From Cytophagaceae bacterium ABcell3 (GTDB taxonomy: Bacteria; Bacteroidota; Bacteroidia; Cytophagales; Cytophagaceae), in contig CP133159.1 in the NCBI GenBank assembly GCA_030913385.1, positions 4,381,001 to 4,445,000 on the forward strand: a DNA stretch of 64,000 nucleotides, written 5' to 3'. A program made the position numbers and the translations under genes. Below the pieces are notes generated by a model. It did not search any database. It worked only from the letters and a program-made list of their open reading frames with translations, and was not told where the DNA came from. Shown here piece after piece: positions 46,225 to 57,481 of this stretch (its first letter is position 1; each line of letters opens with the position of its first letter).

Positions 46225-47523
46225 TTATGATCTTTGAAGCACCTCTTCCAGAGATGCTGTTGCAGCTTTTACAATCTCACTGGCATGCTCTTCGGTAATA
46301 GATGCAGAAATAAACAAGGCTTCAAACTGCGAAGGGGCAAGATAAACGCCACGCTTCAACATTGCACGGAAATAACTTCCAAACAACCCTGCATCAGCCG
46401 CTTTTGCATCTGCGAAATTATTTACTGGACTTTCAGTAAAGAACAAAGTAAACATCGACCCGATATGGTTGATCGTATAATTAAGCCCCATACCTGCCAG
46501 CGACTGCCTAAGTCCAGACACTATTTTACCTGTCATTTGATTTAAACCTTCATAAACAGAAGGGTTTTCATTGAGGTAATTAAGCACAGCAAGACCAGCA
46601 GCCATAGAAACCGGGTTACCAGAAAGCGTTCCGGCTTGATATACAGGCCCTGCTGGAGATACATAGTCCATGATTTCTTTTTTGCCCCCATAGGCACCTA
46701 CAGGCATACCGCCACCTATGATTTTACCGAGTGTAGTTAAATCAGGTGTTACACCAAGCACTTTTTGAGCACCACCAGCCGATAACCTAAAACCGGTCAT
46801 TACCTCGTCAAAGATAAGAATAATTCCCTCTTTGTCGCAAATATCACGTAAACCTTGAAGGTAACCGTCGTGAGGAAGCACACACCCCATATTGCCTGCC
46901 ACCGGTTCAATGATGATGGCAGCGATTTCTCCTTCATTGGCAGAAATAATCTTTTCAACAGCAGCAAGGTCGTTATAAGGAGCAGTAAGCGTATCATTGG
47001 CTGTTCCCTTTGTCACCCCAGGACTGTCTGGGTAACCCATTGTAACAGCACCGCTTCCAGCCGAGATAAGAAAAGAATCACCATGTCCGTGGTAACAGCC
47101 TTCAAACTTAATGATTTTTTCGCGTCCTGTAAATCCTCTAGCCACACGTATAGCAGCCATGGTAGCCTCTGTACCAGAGTTTACCATCCTTACTTTATCT
47201 ATTGAAGGCACCATAGAAGTAATCAGCTCTGCAATTTCTACTTCTTTTCTACCAGGAGCACCAAAAGACAAAGAATCTTTAATGGCATCACTTACCGCTT
47301 TTTCCACAAGTTCATGCGCATGACCAAGTATCATTGGCCCCCATGAATTTATAAGCTCAATAAACTTATTGCCATCCTCATCAAATAAGTATGCGCCTTT
47401 GGCATTTTTGATAAAAATAGGATCTCCCCCTACGGCTTTAAAAGCTCTTACTGGAGAGTTGACCCCTCCTGGAATTACTGACTTGGCCCTTTCAAAAAGA
47501 CTTCGACTTATTTCGCTATTCAT
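46225..47523 (-). CDS. hemL: glutamate-1-semialdehyde 2,1-aminomutase
   Basis: 432 residues, PLP enzyme of the C5 route to 5-aminolevulinate. PLP lysine in [18 protein letters not shown], start [23 protein letters not shown]. Overlaps the upstream gene by four bases (ATGA type), so translation is likely coupled. Confidence 0.97.
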   Translation of the reverse strand: MNSEISRSLFERAKSVIPGGVNSPVRAFKAVGGDPIFIKNAKGAYLFDEDGNKFIELINSWGPMILGHAHELVEKAVSDAIKDSLSFGAPGRKEVEIAELITSMVPSIDKVRMVNSGTEATMAAIRVARGFTGREKIIKFEGCYHGHGDSFLISAGSGAVTMGYPDSPGVTKGTANDTLTAPYNDLAAVEKIISANEGEIAAIIIEPVAGNMGCVLPHDGYLQGLRDICDKEGIILIFDEVMTGFRLSAGGAQKVLGVTPDLTTLGKIIGGGMPVGAYGGKKEIMDYVSPAGPVYQAGTLSGNPVSMAAGLAVLNYLNENPSVYEGLNQMTGKIVSGLRQSLAGMGLNYTINHIGSMFTLFFTESPVNNFADAKAADAGLFGSYFRAMLKRGVYLAPSQFEALFISASITEEHASEIVKAATASLEEVLQRS

Positions 47524-49271
47524 CTTTTTCTTTTAGTTTTTTTGTCTTCAGAAACTTCTGGTGAAGGTAATGGCTTTTTGACAGAAGTTACAGGCCCGAG
47601 GAAAGAATTTTGAAACTTTATCAACGGCACTACTTGATTGCTATTAGAACAGGAGAAATCTACAGCCCCCATCACTTTTCCGTCAGTACGACCACATTTC
47701 TGAAGATCTTCATTGAACATATTACCGTATTTTCCAAGATAGTTGCCAAAAGCGGACATTAGCTCATATCCCTGAAATGCATAAGAAGAAGGATATATGT
47801 CCATTTTTTTGACATACGCTTTCTTAAACTTTTTCACCTTTTTACTGCCATAATCCATATACTCTGGCATTATAAAGTGCACTTGCCTTCTCTCAAGCTG
47901 ATCAAAAGACATGAGTTGTACATTTAGCCACTCTGCATAGCCAATAACTGGTATGTCCATCCTTAACACATCGAGAGAACTGACCACAGTAGCCGCTACA
48001 ATCTGTTCTGACGATGGGACGAACAAATGGCTTACTTTGGTCATGAGCAATGAATCGCCGAGCAATTCTTTGATATCTTTTACACTACTTTTCTTAACCT
48101 TTCTAAAAGCCGCAATCTCATAATCCATTCTTTCAATGGTATCGCGATAGGCATGTGCAAGCAGAGAGTCCTTAACAGATTCACCATATAAAATAATAGC
48201 ATTGTTACGGGCAGTATCCGCTTTGCCTACATAACCTGCTATTTTAAAAGCTTGGGTTTCTACAGACGGTTGAAAAAGGTATACGTAGTTGTTGTTTTCT
48301 ATAAGACTGTTGCTGTTTGCAAAAGGATTGACTACATTGATTTGGTTCTTCCATGCAAATTCAGCCAATATCTCATTATGAGAAGAGTAAACAGGGCCTA
48401 CAATCAGGTCCATCTTCTTCATTTCAGGCTTATCAAGCAAGGCTGAAAACTTAGCAGTATCTTTATCGGTATCATAAGCGTGAAGCTTTATATTGACGCC
48501 TTGTTCTTTTAATGAGTCAACAGCAATGCGCATCCCTTCGTACATATCTAAAACAAACTGGTTGGGACGGCCAGATTTTTCAGGGTCAAGATTCTTAACC
48601 ATAAAAGGGAACAGCACTGCTACATTGTATACATCTTTCTTTTCAGAAACTTTTTTGGGTCTTGCTATTATGGAACGGTCCAACTTAAACTCCTGCATAA
48701 GGTATTCCCTAAGCATATACTCTTTTTCGCCTATGAAAGGCCCTGAAAGTCTTTCTACCAACACAACAGCCAAAGAAAGCTCCTCGTCGTACTTTCTTTG
48801 CAGGTCGATCAAGGTATCTAAAGACTTAACTTTTCTAAAGTAGTAAGTCTTCATATTTTCCAGGTCAGGACGCATTTGCTTAGAGCTAGCAGCTTTTTCT
48901 GCAAACTCCATTGCCTGATGCAATTTTCCTTGCTCAAAAGCTGTATTAGCCAGCAAGTAATATGCTTCATTGCGCTTGTTCCAGTTAGGATACCTTGTAG
49001 TTAACTGAAGCAGCATCTGACGTGCCTCGTCATATTGCTTGCTTTTAAAAGCAGACAGAGCATAGAAGTAATGCGCATACTCGGTATACTTATTACCATC
49101 TGCCGGAGAAGTCAAAGGCTTGAGCAGTTCCATGGCAAGAGTATACTTCCCTTCCTCATAGAGGTTTTTGCCATGCAAGTACTTTTCTCCATATTCGTCC
49201 TGTGCGTTTACCGTCGTGACCGATAACACAACAGAGAAAAGCAGCGGTAAAAAGAATTTCAGTTTTTTCAT
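47520..49271 (-). CDS. TPR plus periplasmic-binding-protein fusion, exported
   Basis: 583 residues from the ATG at 49271; the Met seven codons upstream falls at the guaA end and is less likely. Signal peptide ending TVNAQ, a TPR-like helical part at ~25-140 ([20 protein letters not shown]), then a type-1 periplasmic-binding fold (~215-560: [32 protein letters not shown]). This resembles LppC/LpoA-like and branched-chain-binding architectures. It may sense or scaffold rather than transport. Located between guaA and hemL. Confidence 0.75.
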   Translation of the reverse strand: MKKLKFFLPLLFSVVLSVTTVNAQDEYGEKYLHGKNLYEEGKYTLAMELLKPLTSPADGNKYTEYAHYFYALSAFKSKQYDEARQMLLQLTTRYPNWNKRNEAYYLLANTAFEQGKLHQAMEFAEKAASSKQMRPDLENMKTYYFRKVKSLDTLIDLQRKYDEELSLAVVLVERLSGPFIGEKEYMLREYLMQEFKLDRSIIARPKKVSEKKDVYNVAVLFPFMVKNLDPEKSGRPNQFVLDMYEGMRIAVDSLKEQGVNIKLHAYDTDKDTAKFSALLDKPEMKKMDLIVGPVYSSHNEILAEFAWKNQINVVNPFANSNSLIENNNYVYLFQPSVETQAFKIAGYVGKADTARNNAIILYGESVKDSLLAHAYRDTIERMDYEIAAFRKVKKSSVKDIKELLGDSLLMTKVSHLFVPSSEQIVAATVVSSLDVLRMDIPVIGYAEWLNVQLMSFDQLERRQVHFIMPEYMDYGSKKVKKFKKAYVKKMDIYPSSYAFQGYELMSAFGNYLGKYGNMFNEDLQKCGRTDGKVMGAVDFSCSNSNQVVPLIKFQNSFLGPVTSVKKPLPSPEVSEDKKTKRKR

Positions 49272-49278
49272 AATACTT

Positions 49279-50808
49279 TTATTCCCATTCAATGGTAGCA
49301 GGTGGTTTAGAACTGATATCGTAAACGACCCTGTTCACACCTTTTACCTTATTAATTATTTCATTAGAGACATCAGCAAGGAACTCGTATGGCAAATGCG
49401 CCCAATCTGCCGTCATACCGTCCAGACTGGTCACCGCTCTTAAAGCGACAGCATTTTCATAAGTTCTTTCGTCTCCCATTACACCTACCGATTGCACCGG
49501 TAGCAATATTGCACCTGCTTGCCAAACCTCATCATATAGGTTGCTTTTTTTCAAGCCATTGATAAATATAGCATCAACTTCCTGTAAAATGGCAACTTTC
49601 TCCCTGGTTATGTCCCCTAAAATACGAATTGCGAGACCTGGCCCTGGGAAAGGGTGGCGTTGAATGATTTTTTCATCTATTTCCAAGGTTTTCCCAACCA
49701 CCCTTACTTCATCCTTGAACAAAGTATTGAGAGGTTCTAAAACCTTAAGTTTCATAAAATCAGGCAAACCTCCAACATTATGGTGCGATTTTATAGTCGC
49801 TGAAGGTCCTTTTACTGATACAGACTCGATAACATCAGGGTAAATAGTCCCTTGTCCCAACCAGCTAACGTCCGATATTTTATGGGCTTCGTCATCAAAA
49901 ACTTCTATAAATGTACGACCAATTGCCTTACGTTTCAACTCCGGGTCTGTCAAACCTTCCAGAGCTGTATAAAAACGCTCTTTTGCATCAACACCAATAA
50001 CATTCAGTCCCATGCTCTTATAAGACTCAAGCACCTCTTCATATTCGTTTTTCCTAAGCAAGCCATTGTCTACAAATATACAAGTCAGGCGATCTCCTAT
50101 TGCTTTATGGATAAGTACCGCAGCTACAGAAGAATCAACACCTCCCGAAAGTCCCATTACCACCTTGTCATTTCCGGTAAGGTTCTTAATCCAGTTTACA
50201 GTGGAGTCGATAAACACATCCGACGTCCAATCCTGTGAACACCCACAAATATTAACGATAAAGTTTCGTAGAATAGTCTTTCCTTCTACAGAATGCGTAA
50301 CTTCTGGATGGAATTGAATTCCATAGGTAGGTTCATTTTTCACCTTATATGCGGCCACAGAAACCGTTTCAGTGCTGGCAAGAATTTCAAAATCGTCAGA
50401 AAGTCCTGAAATAGTATCGCCATGAGACATCCATACCTGTGAATATGGGGTCATTTCCTTCATAAGCAAATCTGTGGTATGGATATGCTGAAGCCTGGCC
50501 CTACCGTACTCCCTGATTTTTGACGGCATTACTTCATTGCCTGCTTTATGGGCGATAAACTGTGCGCCATAGCAAATGCCTAACAATGGCAATTTACCCT
50601 TTACCCCTTCAAGGTCTACATAAGGGGCATCTTGTTCCCTTACAGAACATGGGCTTCCTGAGAGTATAACACCTTTTATTGTGCCATCTATTTCTGGCAT
50701 TTTATTATATGGGTGTATTTCACAATAAACATTAAGTTCTCTGACCCGGCGAGCTATCAACTGGGTATATTGCGAACCAAAATCTAGAATTAAAACTTTT
50801 TCTGTCAT
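49279..50808 (-). CDS. guaA: GMP synthase (glutamine-hydrolysing)
   Basis: 509 residues. N-terminal glutamine amidotransferase with catalytic Cys in GICYGAQF and His in [15 protein letters not shown]-PPase with [13 protein letters not shown]-terminal dimerisation domain ending KPPATIEWE. Seven bases before the TPR/PBP gene. Confidence 0.97.
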   Translation of the reverse strand: MTEKVLILDFGSQYTQLIARRVRELNVYCEIHPYNKMPEIDGTIKGVILSGSPCSVREQDAPYVDLEGVKGKLPLLGICYGAQFIAHKAGNEVMPSKIREYGRARLQHIHTTDLLMKEMTPYSQVWMSHGDTISGLSDDFEILASTETVSVAAYKVKNEPTYGIQFHPEVTHSVEGKTILRNFIVNICGCSQDWTSDVFIDSTVNWIKNLTGNDKVVMGLSGGVDSSVAAVLIHKAIGDRLTCIFVDNGLLRKNEYEEVLESYKSMGLNVIGVDAKERFYTALEGLTDPELKRKAIGRTFIEVFDDEAHKISDVSWLGQGTIYPDVIESVSVKGPSATIKSHHNVGGLPDFMKLKVLEPLNTLFKDEVRVVGKTLEIDEKIIQRHPFPGPGLAIRILGDITREKVAILQEVDAIFINGLKKSNLYDEVWQAGAILLPVQSVGVMGDERTYENAVALRAVTSLDGMTADWAHLPYEFLADVSNEIINKVKGVNRVVYDISSKPPATIEWE

Positions 50809-50952
50809 GCCCGCAAAAATAACACACCTTAGCAGGTTTTACTAATGTTTTTTTAAGAGACATTAATAAGCCCCCCTTAAGTTCCCTGTTTTTATTAAAT
50901 TTTAGATACCAGAAACCACCAATAAAACAGAACCCGAACCAATCCTATAAAA

Positions 50953-50990
50953 TAAAAAAGTCCCGGAAAGCTCATTCCAGGACTTTTTTA
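50953..50990 (-). terminator. terminator of the pnt operon
   Basis: AAAAAAGTCC / GGACTTTTTT with paired GGA/TCC inner bases, ~80 bases past the pntB stop in its direction of transcription. Confidence 0.8.
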
Positions 50991-51066
50991 TTATATTTTA
51001 AATACTCGACAAAAACCGCTACAAAAAGCAGATTAACTATTTCTTTACATCAAGGATATTTAGCAA

Positions 51067-52473
51067 TTAAGCAGGCACTGTTGACTTAAGTTCGCCCACC
51101 ACCTTTGTTAAACTAACTTTGGCATCACCAAAGAGCATAAGGCAGTTGTCGCTACCAAACAGTTCATTCTCAATACCTGCGTAACCAGAAGCCATACTTC
51201 TTTTAGAAACGATAACTGTGCGTGCCTTTTCGACATTTAGCACAGGCATTCCATAAATTGGGCTACCAGGATTAGTTTTTGCCGCTGGGTTCACCACATC
51301 ATTAGCGCCGATGACCAACACGACATCACAATTAGAAAAATCATCATTGATCATTTCCATCTCTACCAACTTGTCATAAGGAACGTTAGCTTCTGCCAGC
51401 AGTACATTCATGTGTCCTGGCATACGGCCAGCTACAGGATGAATGGCAAAGCGTACATCTATATTTTTCCCTTCAAGAAGGTCAGACATTTCTTTTACCA
51501 CATGTTGTGCTTGAGCTACCGCCATTCCATAGCCTGGCACTATAATAACCGAAGAGGCAGAGTCAAAAATCATAGCGGCCTCTTCGACTCCTACTTCTTT
51601 TACTACCATATCACTTCCACTGCCCCCACTGCTTGCCTCTCCAGGAGCTTGGCCAAAACCTCCTAATAGGACATTGACTAAAGAGCGGTTCATCGCCTTG
51701 CACATAATCTGGGTCAGGATAATCCCTGACGCTCCAACCAAAGAACCTGTAATAATCAGCAATTGATTGTTCAATACAAAACCTGTAGCACATGCCGCAA
51801 TACCAGAATATGAGTTAAGCAAAGAAATAACCACAGGCATATCGGCTCCGCCTATAGGCATTACGGTCAATACACCTAAGAGAAGTGCAGCACCAAGCAA
51901 CCCGATCATGTATAGCTGAAAATCCGGTGCAACCACCATCATACTAGCAGCGGCAACTGCCATTAGTAAAAGCACGGCATTAAGTGGGTGCTGCCCTGCA
52001 AACTTAAAAGCGCCACCTTTTATAGTACCACTTAGTTTTCCAAAAGCTATCAAAGAGCCGCTAAATGTAAGGGCGCCAATAAAAATACTAAGTGCAACAG
52101 TGACTCCTGTTATACTGTCTAACATCTCAAACCTCGAGTTTTGCACACGAAAATATTCTGAAAGTGCCACAAAAACAGACGCACCGCCTCCTAGACCATT
52201 AAAGATGGCCACCATTTCAGGCATAGCGGTCATTTCTACTTTTTTAGAAACATAAACCCCTATCACAGACCCTACCAAAACTGCGGCAAAGATTTCGGCA
52301 AAACTCAATACCCGATTGTCAAATAAGGTAGCAGCAATGGCCAAAAACATGGCAATAGCGGAAAAAGCATTACCCTTGCGGGCAGTATGTGTTTTTCCTA
52401 ACATCTTAATACCTGTTATAAAAAGTACAGATGCCGTCAGGTATACTATTTGAATAATTATCTTCTGGTCCAT
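51067..52473 (-). CDS. pntB: NAD(P) transhydrogenase, beta subunit
   Basis: 468 residues. Nine or so membrane helices (~1-265), then the NADP-binding domain III with VPGYGMAVAQAQH, VRFAIHPVAGRMPGHMNVLLAEA and GANDVVNPAA. Couples proton entry to NADPH formation. Three bases after the small alpha subunit. Confidence 0.96.
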   Translation of the reverse strand: MDQKIIIQIVYLTASVLFITGIKMLGKTHTARKGNAFSAIAMFLAIAATLFDNRVLSFAEIFAAVLVGSVIGVYVSKKVEMTAMPEMVAIFNGLGGGASVFVALSEYFRVQNSRFEMLDSITGVTVALSIFIGALTFSGSLIAFGKLSGTIKGGAFKFAGQHPLNAVLLLMAVAAASMMVVAPDFQLYMIGLLGAALLLGVLTVMPIGGADMPVVISLLNSYSGIAACATGFVLNNQLLIITGSLVGASGIILTQIMCKAMNRSLVNVLLGGFGQAPGEASSGGSGSDMVVKEVGVEEAAMIFDSASSVIIVPGYGMAVAQAQHVVKEMSDLLEGKNIDVRFAIHPVAGRMPGHMNVLLAEANVPYDKLVEMEMINDDFSNCDVVLVIGANDVVNPAAKTNPGSPIYGMPVLNVEKARTVIVSKRSMASGYAGIENELFGSDNCLMLFGDAKVSLTKVVGELKSTVPA

Positions 52474-52476
52474 TGT

Positions 52477-52770
52477 TTACTTCTTCTTTTTAAACATCTT
52501 TAGCATACGGTCGGTCACCATATAACCTCCCACAACATTGACAGTAGCCAATGTTAAAGCCAAAAGCCCTAACACTTTAGCTAAAGGGAAACTTCCCGGA
52601 GCAGGGCCAGAACAGATAATTGCCCCAATTACCGTAATGCCAGAAATAGCGTTTGACCCTGACATTAAAGGAGTGTGCAAAGTAGGAGGAACTTTTGATA
52701 TCAATTCAAAGCCGACAAAAGTAGCCAGAACAAGCACGTATATAAGTACCAATAAGCTTTCTGTACTCAT
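52477..52770 (-). CDS. pntAB: NAD(P) transhydrogenase, alpha subunit part 2
   Basis: 97 residues with three to four membrane helices (FVGFELISKVPPTLHTPLMSG is the conserved start of domain II; the final ~20 residues are basic). It is the membrane part that is fused in E. coli PntA and separate here, as in Rhodospirillum. Confidence 0.93.
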   Translation of the reverse strand: MSTESLLVLIYVLVLATFVGFELISKVPPTLHTPLMSGSNAISGITVIGAIICSGPAPGSFPLAKVLGLLALTLATVNVVGGYMVTDRMLKMFKKKK

Positions 52771-52807
52771 TTTCTTTTATTTATATTATTGGGTTAATTA
52801 ATTATTT

Positions 52808-53944
52808 TTAAGATTTCTGTAAAATAGACTTTGTAAGCCCGTGCATCAGCATGCCATTATGTGTTATAATGCACCCCTTGGTAATCTCCTCCTCCAAATC
52901 TTGCTTTAGCCCTTCTTTATCTGAAAGGTGGGTCAACAGTGCCGTAATGTTCCTTGCGTAAAGCTCACTGGCATTGACCGGCAATAAAGAAGGTAGATTC
53001 CCCTCTCCAATAATCGTCACCCCCTCCTTTACAACCGTTTGATTCAATTCGCTCAGTGCACAATTGCCTCCCATTTCTACCGCCATATCTACAATCACCG
53101 CACCCGGTTTCATAGATTTCACCATTTCCTCAGTCACAAGCACTGGCGCTTTTTTACCCATTATCAAGGCAGTGGTAATAACAATATCGGCGTCCTTAAT
53201 ATGCTTTTTCACCAATTCTTGCTGTTTTTGCAGAAATTCTGCGCTTACCTCTCTGGCGTAACCGCCTTCAGTTTCCAGACCTTTCCCCTCTTGCTTGACT
53301 TCTAAAAACCTTCCACCCAAAGACTCTACCTGCTCTTTGGTTTCTGGCCTTACATCAGTGACTTCTACTACAGCCCCTAGCCTTCTGGCCGTCGCCAATG
53401 CTTGTAAGCCGGCAACACCAGCACCAAAAATGAGCACTTTAGCAGGAGTAATTGTACCAGCGGCAGTCATCATCAGAGGGAATATCTTCCCTAATGCGTT
53501 AGCTCCCAACAACACAGCCTTATAGCCTGCAAGATTGGCCTGAGAGCTCAGGGCATCCATCTTCTGTGCCCTTGTTATCCTGGGAACTGCATCCATTGCA
53601 AAGGAAGAGATGTTCTTTTTTAACAATGCCTCCACCAGCTCAGGTCGGGTATAGGAATAAAGGAAAGCAATCAATGCCGCATGGTTTTTCATCAAAGCTA
53701 CTTCCCCAATACCGGGCGCATTTACACAAAGCACAATATCTGCCTGCCCCCAAACATTTTTGGTATCAGCAATTATTTCTGCTCCGGCACTGATATATAT
53801 TTCATCTGCAAACCAAGATTTCTCGCCGGCACCCGCCTCTACGATACATGTATAGCCTGCTTTTACCAGTTGCTTTACTGTATCAGGAGTCAATGCTACC
53901 CGATTTTCTCCCTGTCGTTTTTCTTTTGGTACTGAAACTATCAC
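52808..53944 (-). CDS. pntAA: NAD(P) transhydrogenase, alpha subunit part 1
   Basis: NAD-binding soluble subunit, 378 residues from the GTG at 53944, which begins the family start (M)IVSVPKEKRQGENRVALTP. The frame continues upstream to an ATG at 54034, but those 30 residues are unlike the family. NAD site at ILIFGAGVAGLQALATARRLG, DMAVEMGGNC late. 37 bases before pntAB; the three genes form one operon. Confidence 0.9.
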   Translation of the reverse strand: MIVSVPKEKRQGENRVALTPDTVKQLVKAGYTCIVEAGAGEKSWFADEIYISAGAEIIADTKNVWGQADIVLCVNAPGIGEVALMKNHAALIAFLYSYTRPELVEALLKKNISSFAMDAVPRITRAQKMDALSSQANLAGYKAVLLGANALGKIFPLMMTAAGTITPAKVLIFGAGVAGLQALATARRLGAVVEVTDVRPETKEQVESLGGRFLEVKQEGKGLETEGGYAREVSAEFLQKQQELVKKHIKDADIVITTALIMGKKAPVLVTEEMVKSMKPGAVIVDMAVEMGGNCALSELNQTVVKEGVTIIGEGNLPSLLPVNASELYARNITALLTHLSDKEGLKQDLEEEITKGCIITHNGMLMHGLTKSILQKS

Positions 53945-54147
53945 CGTATTTTTTTTAGTTGTAAACAGGTATTTATGTATGTTGTTATAAAAAAACGAAA
54001 TATGTAAAATGCTTCCTAATGGATGTTCAAGCACTACCCTACGATCTCTTTCCGCATCTACACTTTTCCACCACTACAGCTACATTTATAAAAGAGCCGG
54101 CAAATATAAGGCTCTTTATTTTATAATTATTCATAGAACATAAAAAA

Positions 54148-54187
54148 AATTCCTGTCTATAAATTGAATAATTTATAGACAGGAATT
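54148..54187 (-). terminator. strong terminator of the M42 peptidase gene
   Basis: A perfect 18-bp inverted repeat: AATTCCTGTCTATAAATT (54148-54165) and AATTTATAGACAGGAATT (54170-54187) with a four-base loop. On the minus strand it is followed by about eight T. Confidence 0.88.
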
Positions 54188-54216
54188 ACTTATTCAAATA
54201 TCCGGTGTTATCAGAA

Positions 54217-55275
54217 TCAGGAAAATTCCCAATTATGGGCATTGATATTTTCCAGCGCCGCCTTTAGAAGGCCCACAGAGCCAGCGACATCTTTTTTGTG
54301 CACCATTTCAATTACCTGGTGAATATGTCTGGTAGGAATAGAAATAGCTCCAGCGATAGATCCATTTTGGCCCATTCTTTGGACTGATGCCGTATCTGTA
54401 CCGCCAGCTGTTAAAATCTCACTTTGCCATTTTATACCTTTATCCTCAGCAGTAGCTTTCAAAAAGGCTACCATTCTATAATCGCAAATTACAGAGGAGT
54501 CCATAATCTTGATAGCCGTACCGTTTCCAAGGCTGGTAATTTTTTCATGCGCTGATGCTGACGGGGTATCGTATGCAATGGTAGTATCAAGTGCTATTCC
54601 GTAGTCGGGGTTTATTTGGTGAGCAGCTACATTAGCCCCTCTAAGCCCTACTTCCTCCTGTACCGAGAAAACACCATAGACATCGTAAGGGACATTCTTT
54701 AACTGTTTTAATGTCTCTATAAGAATATAGACCGAAACGCGGTTGTCCAGCGACTTACAGTTCACACAATCCCCCATTTCAATCAAACCACGCTCTCTGG
54801 TCACGGGAGTACCTACCTGCACGAACTTTTCCACTTCTTCCTTAGGCAACCCTAAGTCAATAAAAAACTCATCTATTTGCGCAGGTTTATTCCTTTCTTC
54901 AGGCTTCATTACATGGACAGGCTTACTGCCCATTACGCCTATCAAGTCCTGCTTTCCATGAACAATAACCCTTTGGGCTGTCAATGTTTTAGGATCAAAC
55001 CCTCCGAGTGTATGAAACTTCAAAAAACCTTGCTCTGTGATATGTGTTACAATAAAACCAATCTCGTCCATATGTGCAGCGACCATAACTTTTTTCCCAT
55101 CAGGGTTGGCATTACCTTTTTTAAGTGTAATCACATTTCCCATATTGTCAACCCTCAACTCGTCGACAAAAGGCGCTACAGTTTCACAAATAAACTTTCT
55201 GATTGGCTGTTCAAAACCTGGCGCACCAGGGAGTTCACAAACTTTTGCTAAAAGAGAAATATCTACTTCAGTCAT
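54217..55275 (-). CDS. M42-family metallopeptidase
   Basis: 352 residues. Cytosolic aminopeptidase-like protein forming tetrahedral complexes. Metal ligands: AAHMDEIGFIV near residue 67, SLDNRVSVY near 180, VQEEVGLRGA near 214 and ALDTTIAYD near 236. Known members are glutamyl/leucyl aminopeptidases; some were misnamed endoglucanases. Substrate not assignable. Confidence 0.92.
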   Translation of the reverse strand: MTEVDISLLAKVCELPGAPGFEQPIRKFICETVAPFVDELRVDNMGNVITLKKGNANPDGKKVMVAAHMDEIGFIVTHITEQGFLKFHTLGGFDPKTLTAQRVIVHGKQDLIGVMGSKPVHVMKPEERNKPAQIDEFFIDLGLPKEEVEKFVQVGTPVTRERGLIEMGDCVNCKSLDNRVSVYILIETLKQLKNVPYDVYGVFSVQEEVGLRGANVAAHQINPDYGIALDTTIAYDTPSASAHEKITSLGNGTAIKIMDSSVICDYRMVAFLKATAEDKGIKWQSEILTAGGTDTASVQRMGQNGSIAGAISIPTRHIHQVIEMVHKKDVAGSVGLLKAALENINAHNWEFS

Positions 55276-55398
55276 TTCTAAAAAAAATTTAGGCGGTTAA
55301 ACCCGGCAATACGTAAATAGGCTTCAGATGGTTGGCAAAAGCATTCTTTGTACCATAAAAATCTGAAAAACATTACTTACCCGGGTGCATTAAAAAAG

Positions 55399-55435
55399 AA
55401 AAAGTGGGCAATAACTGTATTAATACCCACTTTTT
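55399..55435 (-). terminator. pyk terminator
   Basis: AAAAAGTGGG / CCCACTTTTT stem with a 17-base loop, about 25 bases past the pyk stop. Confidence 0.8.
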
Positions 55436-55458
55436 AAGTAAAATGTTTAAAAAACTAA

Positions 55459-56898
55459 TTAATCTACCACTCCAACCTTCAGCATATTTGAGTGATGCTG
55501 GCTGGTCAAAGGCATAGATCCGGTAGCTACATAAATATCTTCTTTCTTTAGTAGTCCTTTTTCAACTAAGATATTTTTAACATTTTCAATGGTTTCATCA
55601 GCAGATGCAAAATCTTCATAATAAAAGGCCGCTACGCCCCAAATCAGATTTAACCTTGCGACCATTTCTTTGCTCTTAGTAAATATAAATATTTTAGCTT
55701 CTGGACGATGGCACGCAATACGGAAAGCTGTATATCCAGTTTGGCTAAGTCCGATAATCGCTTTAGCCTGTGTTTTTTTGGCCAAGCTGCAAGCGGTAGT
55801 AATAACACTGTCAGAAAGAACAGAAGGGTTATGGTCTTCTGGATCTACTGTTAAGTTTTTATTATATATAGTAGAAGTAGGATGTGTTTCTACAGCCTGA
55901 CAAATTCTCGCCATACCTTTAACAGCAAGCACTGGATACTGTCCAGAAGCGGTTTCCGCACTAAGCATGACCACATCAGCACCGTCAGTAATGGCATTGG
56001 CAACATCGTTTGCTTCAGCCCTAGTTGGCCTAGGGTTGCCTATCATACTTTCCATCATCTGAGTAGCAACAATTACAGGCTTAGCAAGTCTCAAACATTT
56101 TTCTACGATCATTTTCTGGATCATAGGAACATCTTCCATTGCAATTTCAACACCTAAATCGCCCCTAGCCACCATAACAGCATCTGTAAGTTCGATAATA
56201 CCATCAATATTCCTAATAGCCTCAGGTTTTTCAATCTTAGCTATTACTTTCGTGGTTTTTCCTTTGCTCTTGATAATTTCCTTCAGCTCTGCGATGTCTT
56301 CGGCCTTTCTAACAAAAGAAAGTGCGATCCAGTCCACGTCATTTTCTAAGCCAAAAAGTAAATCTTCTCTATCTTTTTCGGTAAGGGAAGGTTCTGAAAC
56401 CTCTGTATTAGGCAGGTTAATTCCTTTTTTAGATTTAAGCAAACCACCGTAAACGATAAGCGCCTCTACTTCGTCTCCACTAGACGAAAGCACTTTCAGT
56501 TCTATGTTACCATCATCAATAAGGATCGTGTCACCAGGCTTAACATCTGAAGTTAACCCTTGGTAAGAAGTACTGATCTTACTACTTGTACCTAAACACT
56601 GCTCGCGGGTAATAATAATCTTTTCACCTTCTTTCAGCTCTACACCATTGTTTTCAACCTCATTGGTTCGGATTTTTGGTCCTTGAAGGTCTTGAAGGAT
56701 AGCAACATTAACATTGTGTTCTTCGTTAATTTCTCTAATATATTTAATAACTTGAAGATGTTGCTCATGCGAACCGTGAGAAAAGTTGAGGCGAAAAATA
56801 TTAGCTCCGGCCTGTATTAGTTCCCATAACTTTTCTTTGGTGTTGCTGGCCGGCCCGACGGTTGCAATGATCTTGGTTTTTTTACTTATCGGATTCAT
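55459..56898 (-). CDS. pyk: pyruvate kinase
   Basis: 479 residues. Converts phosphoenolpyruvate and ADP to pyruvate and ATP. Active-site stretch VIAKIEKPEAIRNIDGII (K near 221), VMVARGDLGVEIAMEDVP and the NPRPTRAEANDVANAI loop. Full length. Two bases after the IPExxxVDY gene. Confidence 0.97.
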   Translation of the reverse strand: MNPISKKTKIIATVGPASNTKEKLWELIQAGANIFRLNFSHGSHEQHLQVIKYIREINEEHNVNVAILQDLQGPKIRTNEVENNGVELKEGEKIIITREQCLGTSSKISTSYQGLTSDVKPGDTILIDDGNIELKVLSSSGDEVEALIVYGGLLKSKKGINLPNTEVSEPSLTEKDREDLLFGLENDVDWIALSFVRKAEDIAELKEIIKSKGKTTKVIAKIEKPEAIRNIDGIIELTDAVMVARGDLGVEIAMEDVPMIQKMIVEKCLRLAKPVIVATQMMESMIGNPRPTRAEANDVANAITDGADVVMLSAETASGQYPVLAVKGMARICQAVETHPTSTIYNKNLTVDPEDHNPSVLSDSVITTACSLAKKTQAKAIIGLSQTGYTAFRIACHRPEAKIFIFTKSKEMVARLNLIWGVAAFYYEDFASADETIENVKNILVEKGLLKKEDIYVATGSMPLTSQHHSNMLKVGVVD

Positions 56899-56900
56899 TG

Positions 56901-57329
56901 TTAAAATATTAAATTTTCTCTGGATTTAAGGTTACTCGTATTTAGTTTTTGGATATATTGAATAATGGGAATTTCTCTGAGTTTGCTGACAGTTTCATCT
57001 GCATCCCACATATCCCCTTCTCCACTTAGGTGTATAAAATAGTCATATTCTTTAAGTTCTGGAATAAGGTAAGGCTTTGCCACATTAGAGTGCTCCACCG
57101 ATTTATTTTTAAGAAGTCTAAGACAACTGTACTCACTTTCCGAAAGGAAACACGAAATTACGATTTTACCTTCTTTTAAAAATTCTAAATTAATATCCTC
57201 GTCTCTCTTCAAAGAAATATCCAGGCATCTATTAATATGCAATGCCAGCTTATAATCTTTGACAGGAGAAATAATTCCGAGTATTTCAAAGTCAAATTCA
57301 TATTCGACAGATAATTTTACAGGCTTCAT
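56901..57329 (-). CDS. IPExxxVDY family protein
   Basis: 142 residues. The family tag appears as LIPELKEYDYFIHL near residue 88. Mostly beta, soluble; function unknown. It lies directly upstream of pyk and divergent from acpP, a conserved Bacteroidota arrangement. Confidence 0.85.
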   Translation of the reverse strand: MKPVKLSVEYEFDFEILGIISPVKDYKLALHINRCLDISLKRDEDINLEFLKEGKIVISCFLSESEYSCLRLLKNKSVEHSNVAKPYLIPELKEYDYFIHLSGEGDMWDADETVSKLREIPIIQYIQKLNTSNLKSRENLIF

Positions 57330-57420
57330 CCGCAGTCCCGAATATTGAAGCGTAAATATAAGATGAAAATATTGGGAATGAAAAATAAATAGGGTTTTGA
57401 TAAACTAATGACAAATTTTG

Positions 57421-57452
57421 TTTGACAATCAAAACTTTTTAACATTTCTTTG
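57421..57452 (+). promoter_or_regulatory. possible acpP promoter
   Basis: TTTG at 57421-57424 and TTTCTTTG ending at 57452 are about 20 bases apart. The second box lacks the TA of the consensus. Confidence 0.5.
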
Positions 57453-57481
57453 CACTCGTGTTTTACTAAACAATTAGAAAA

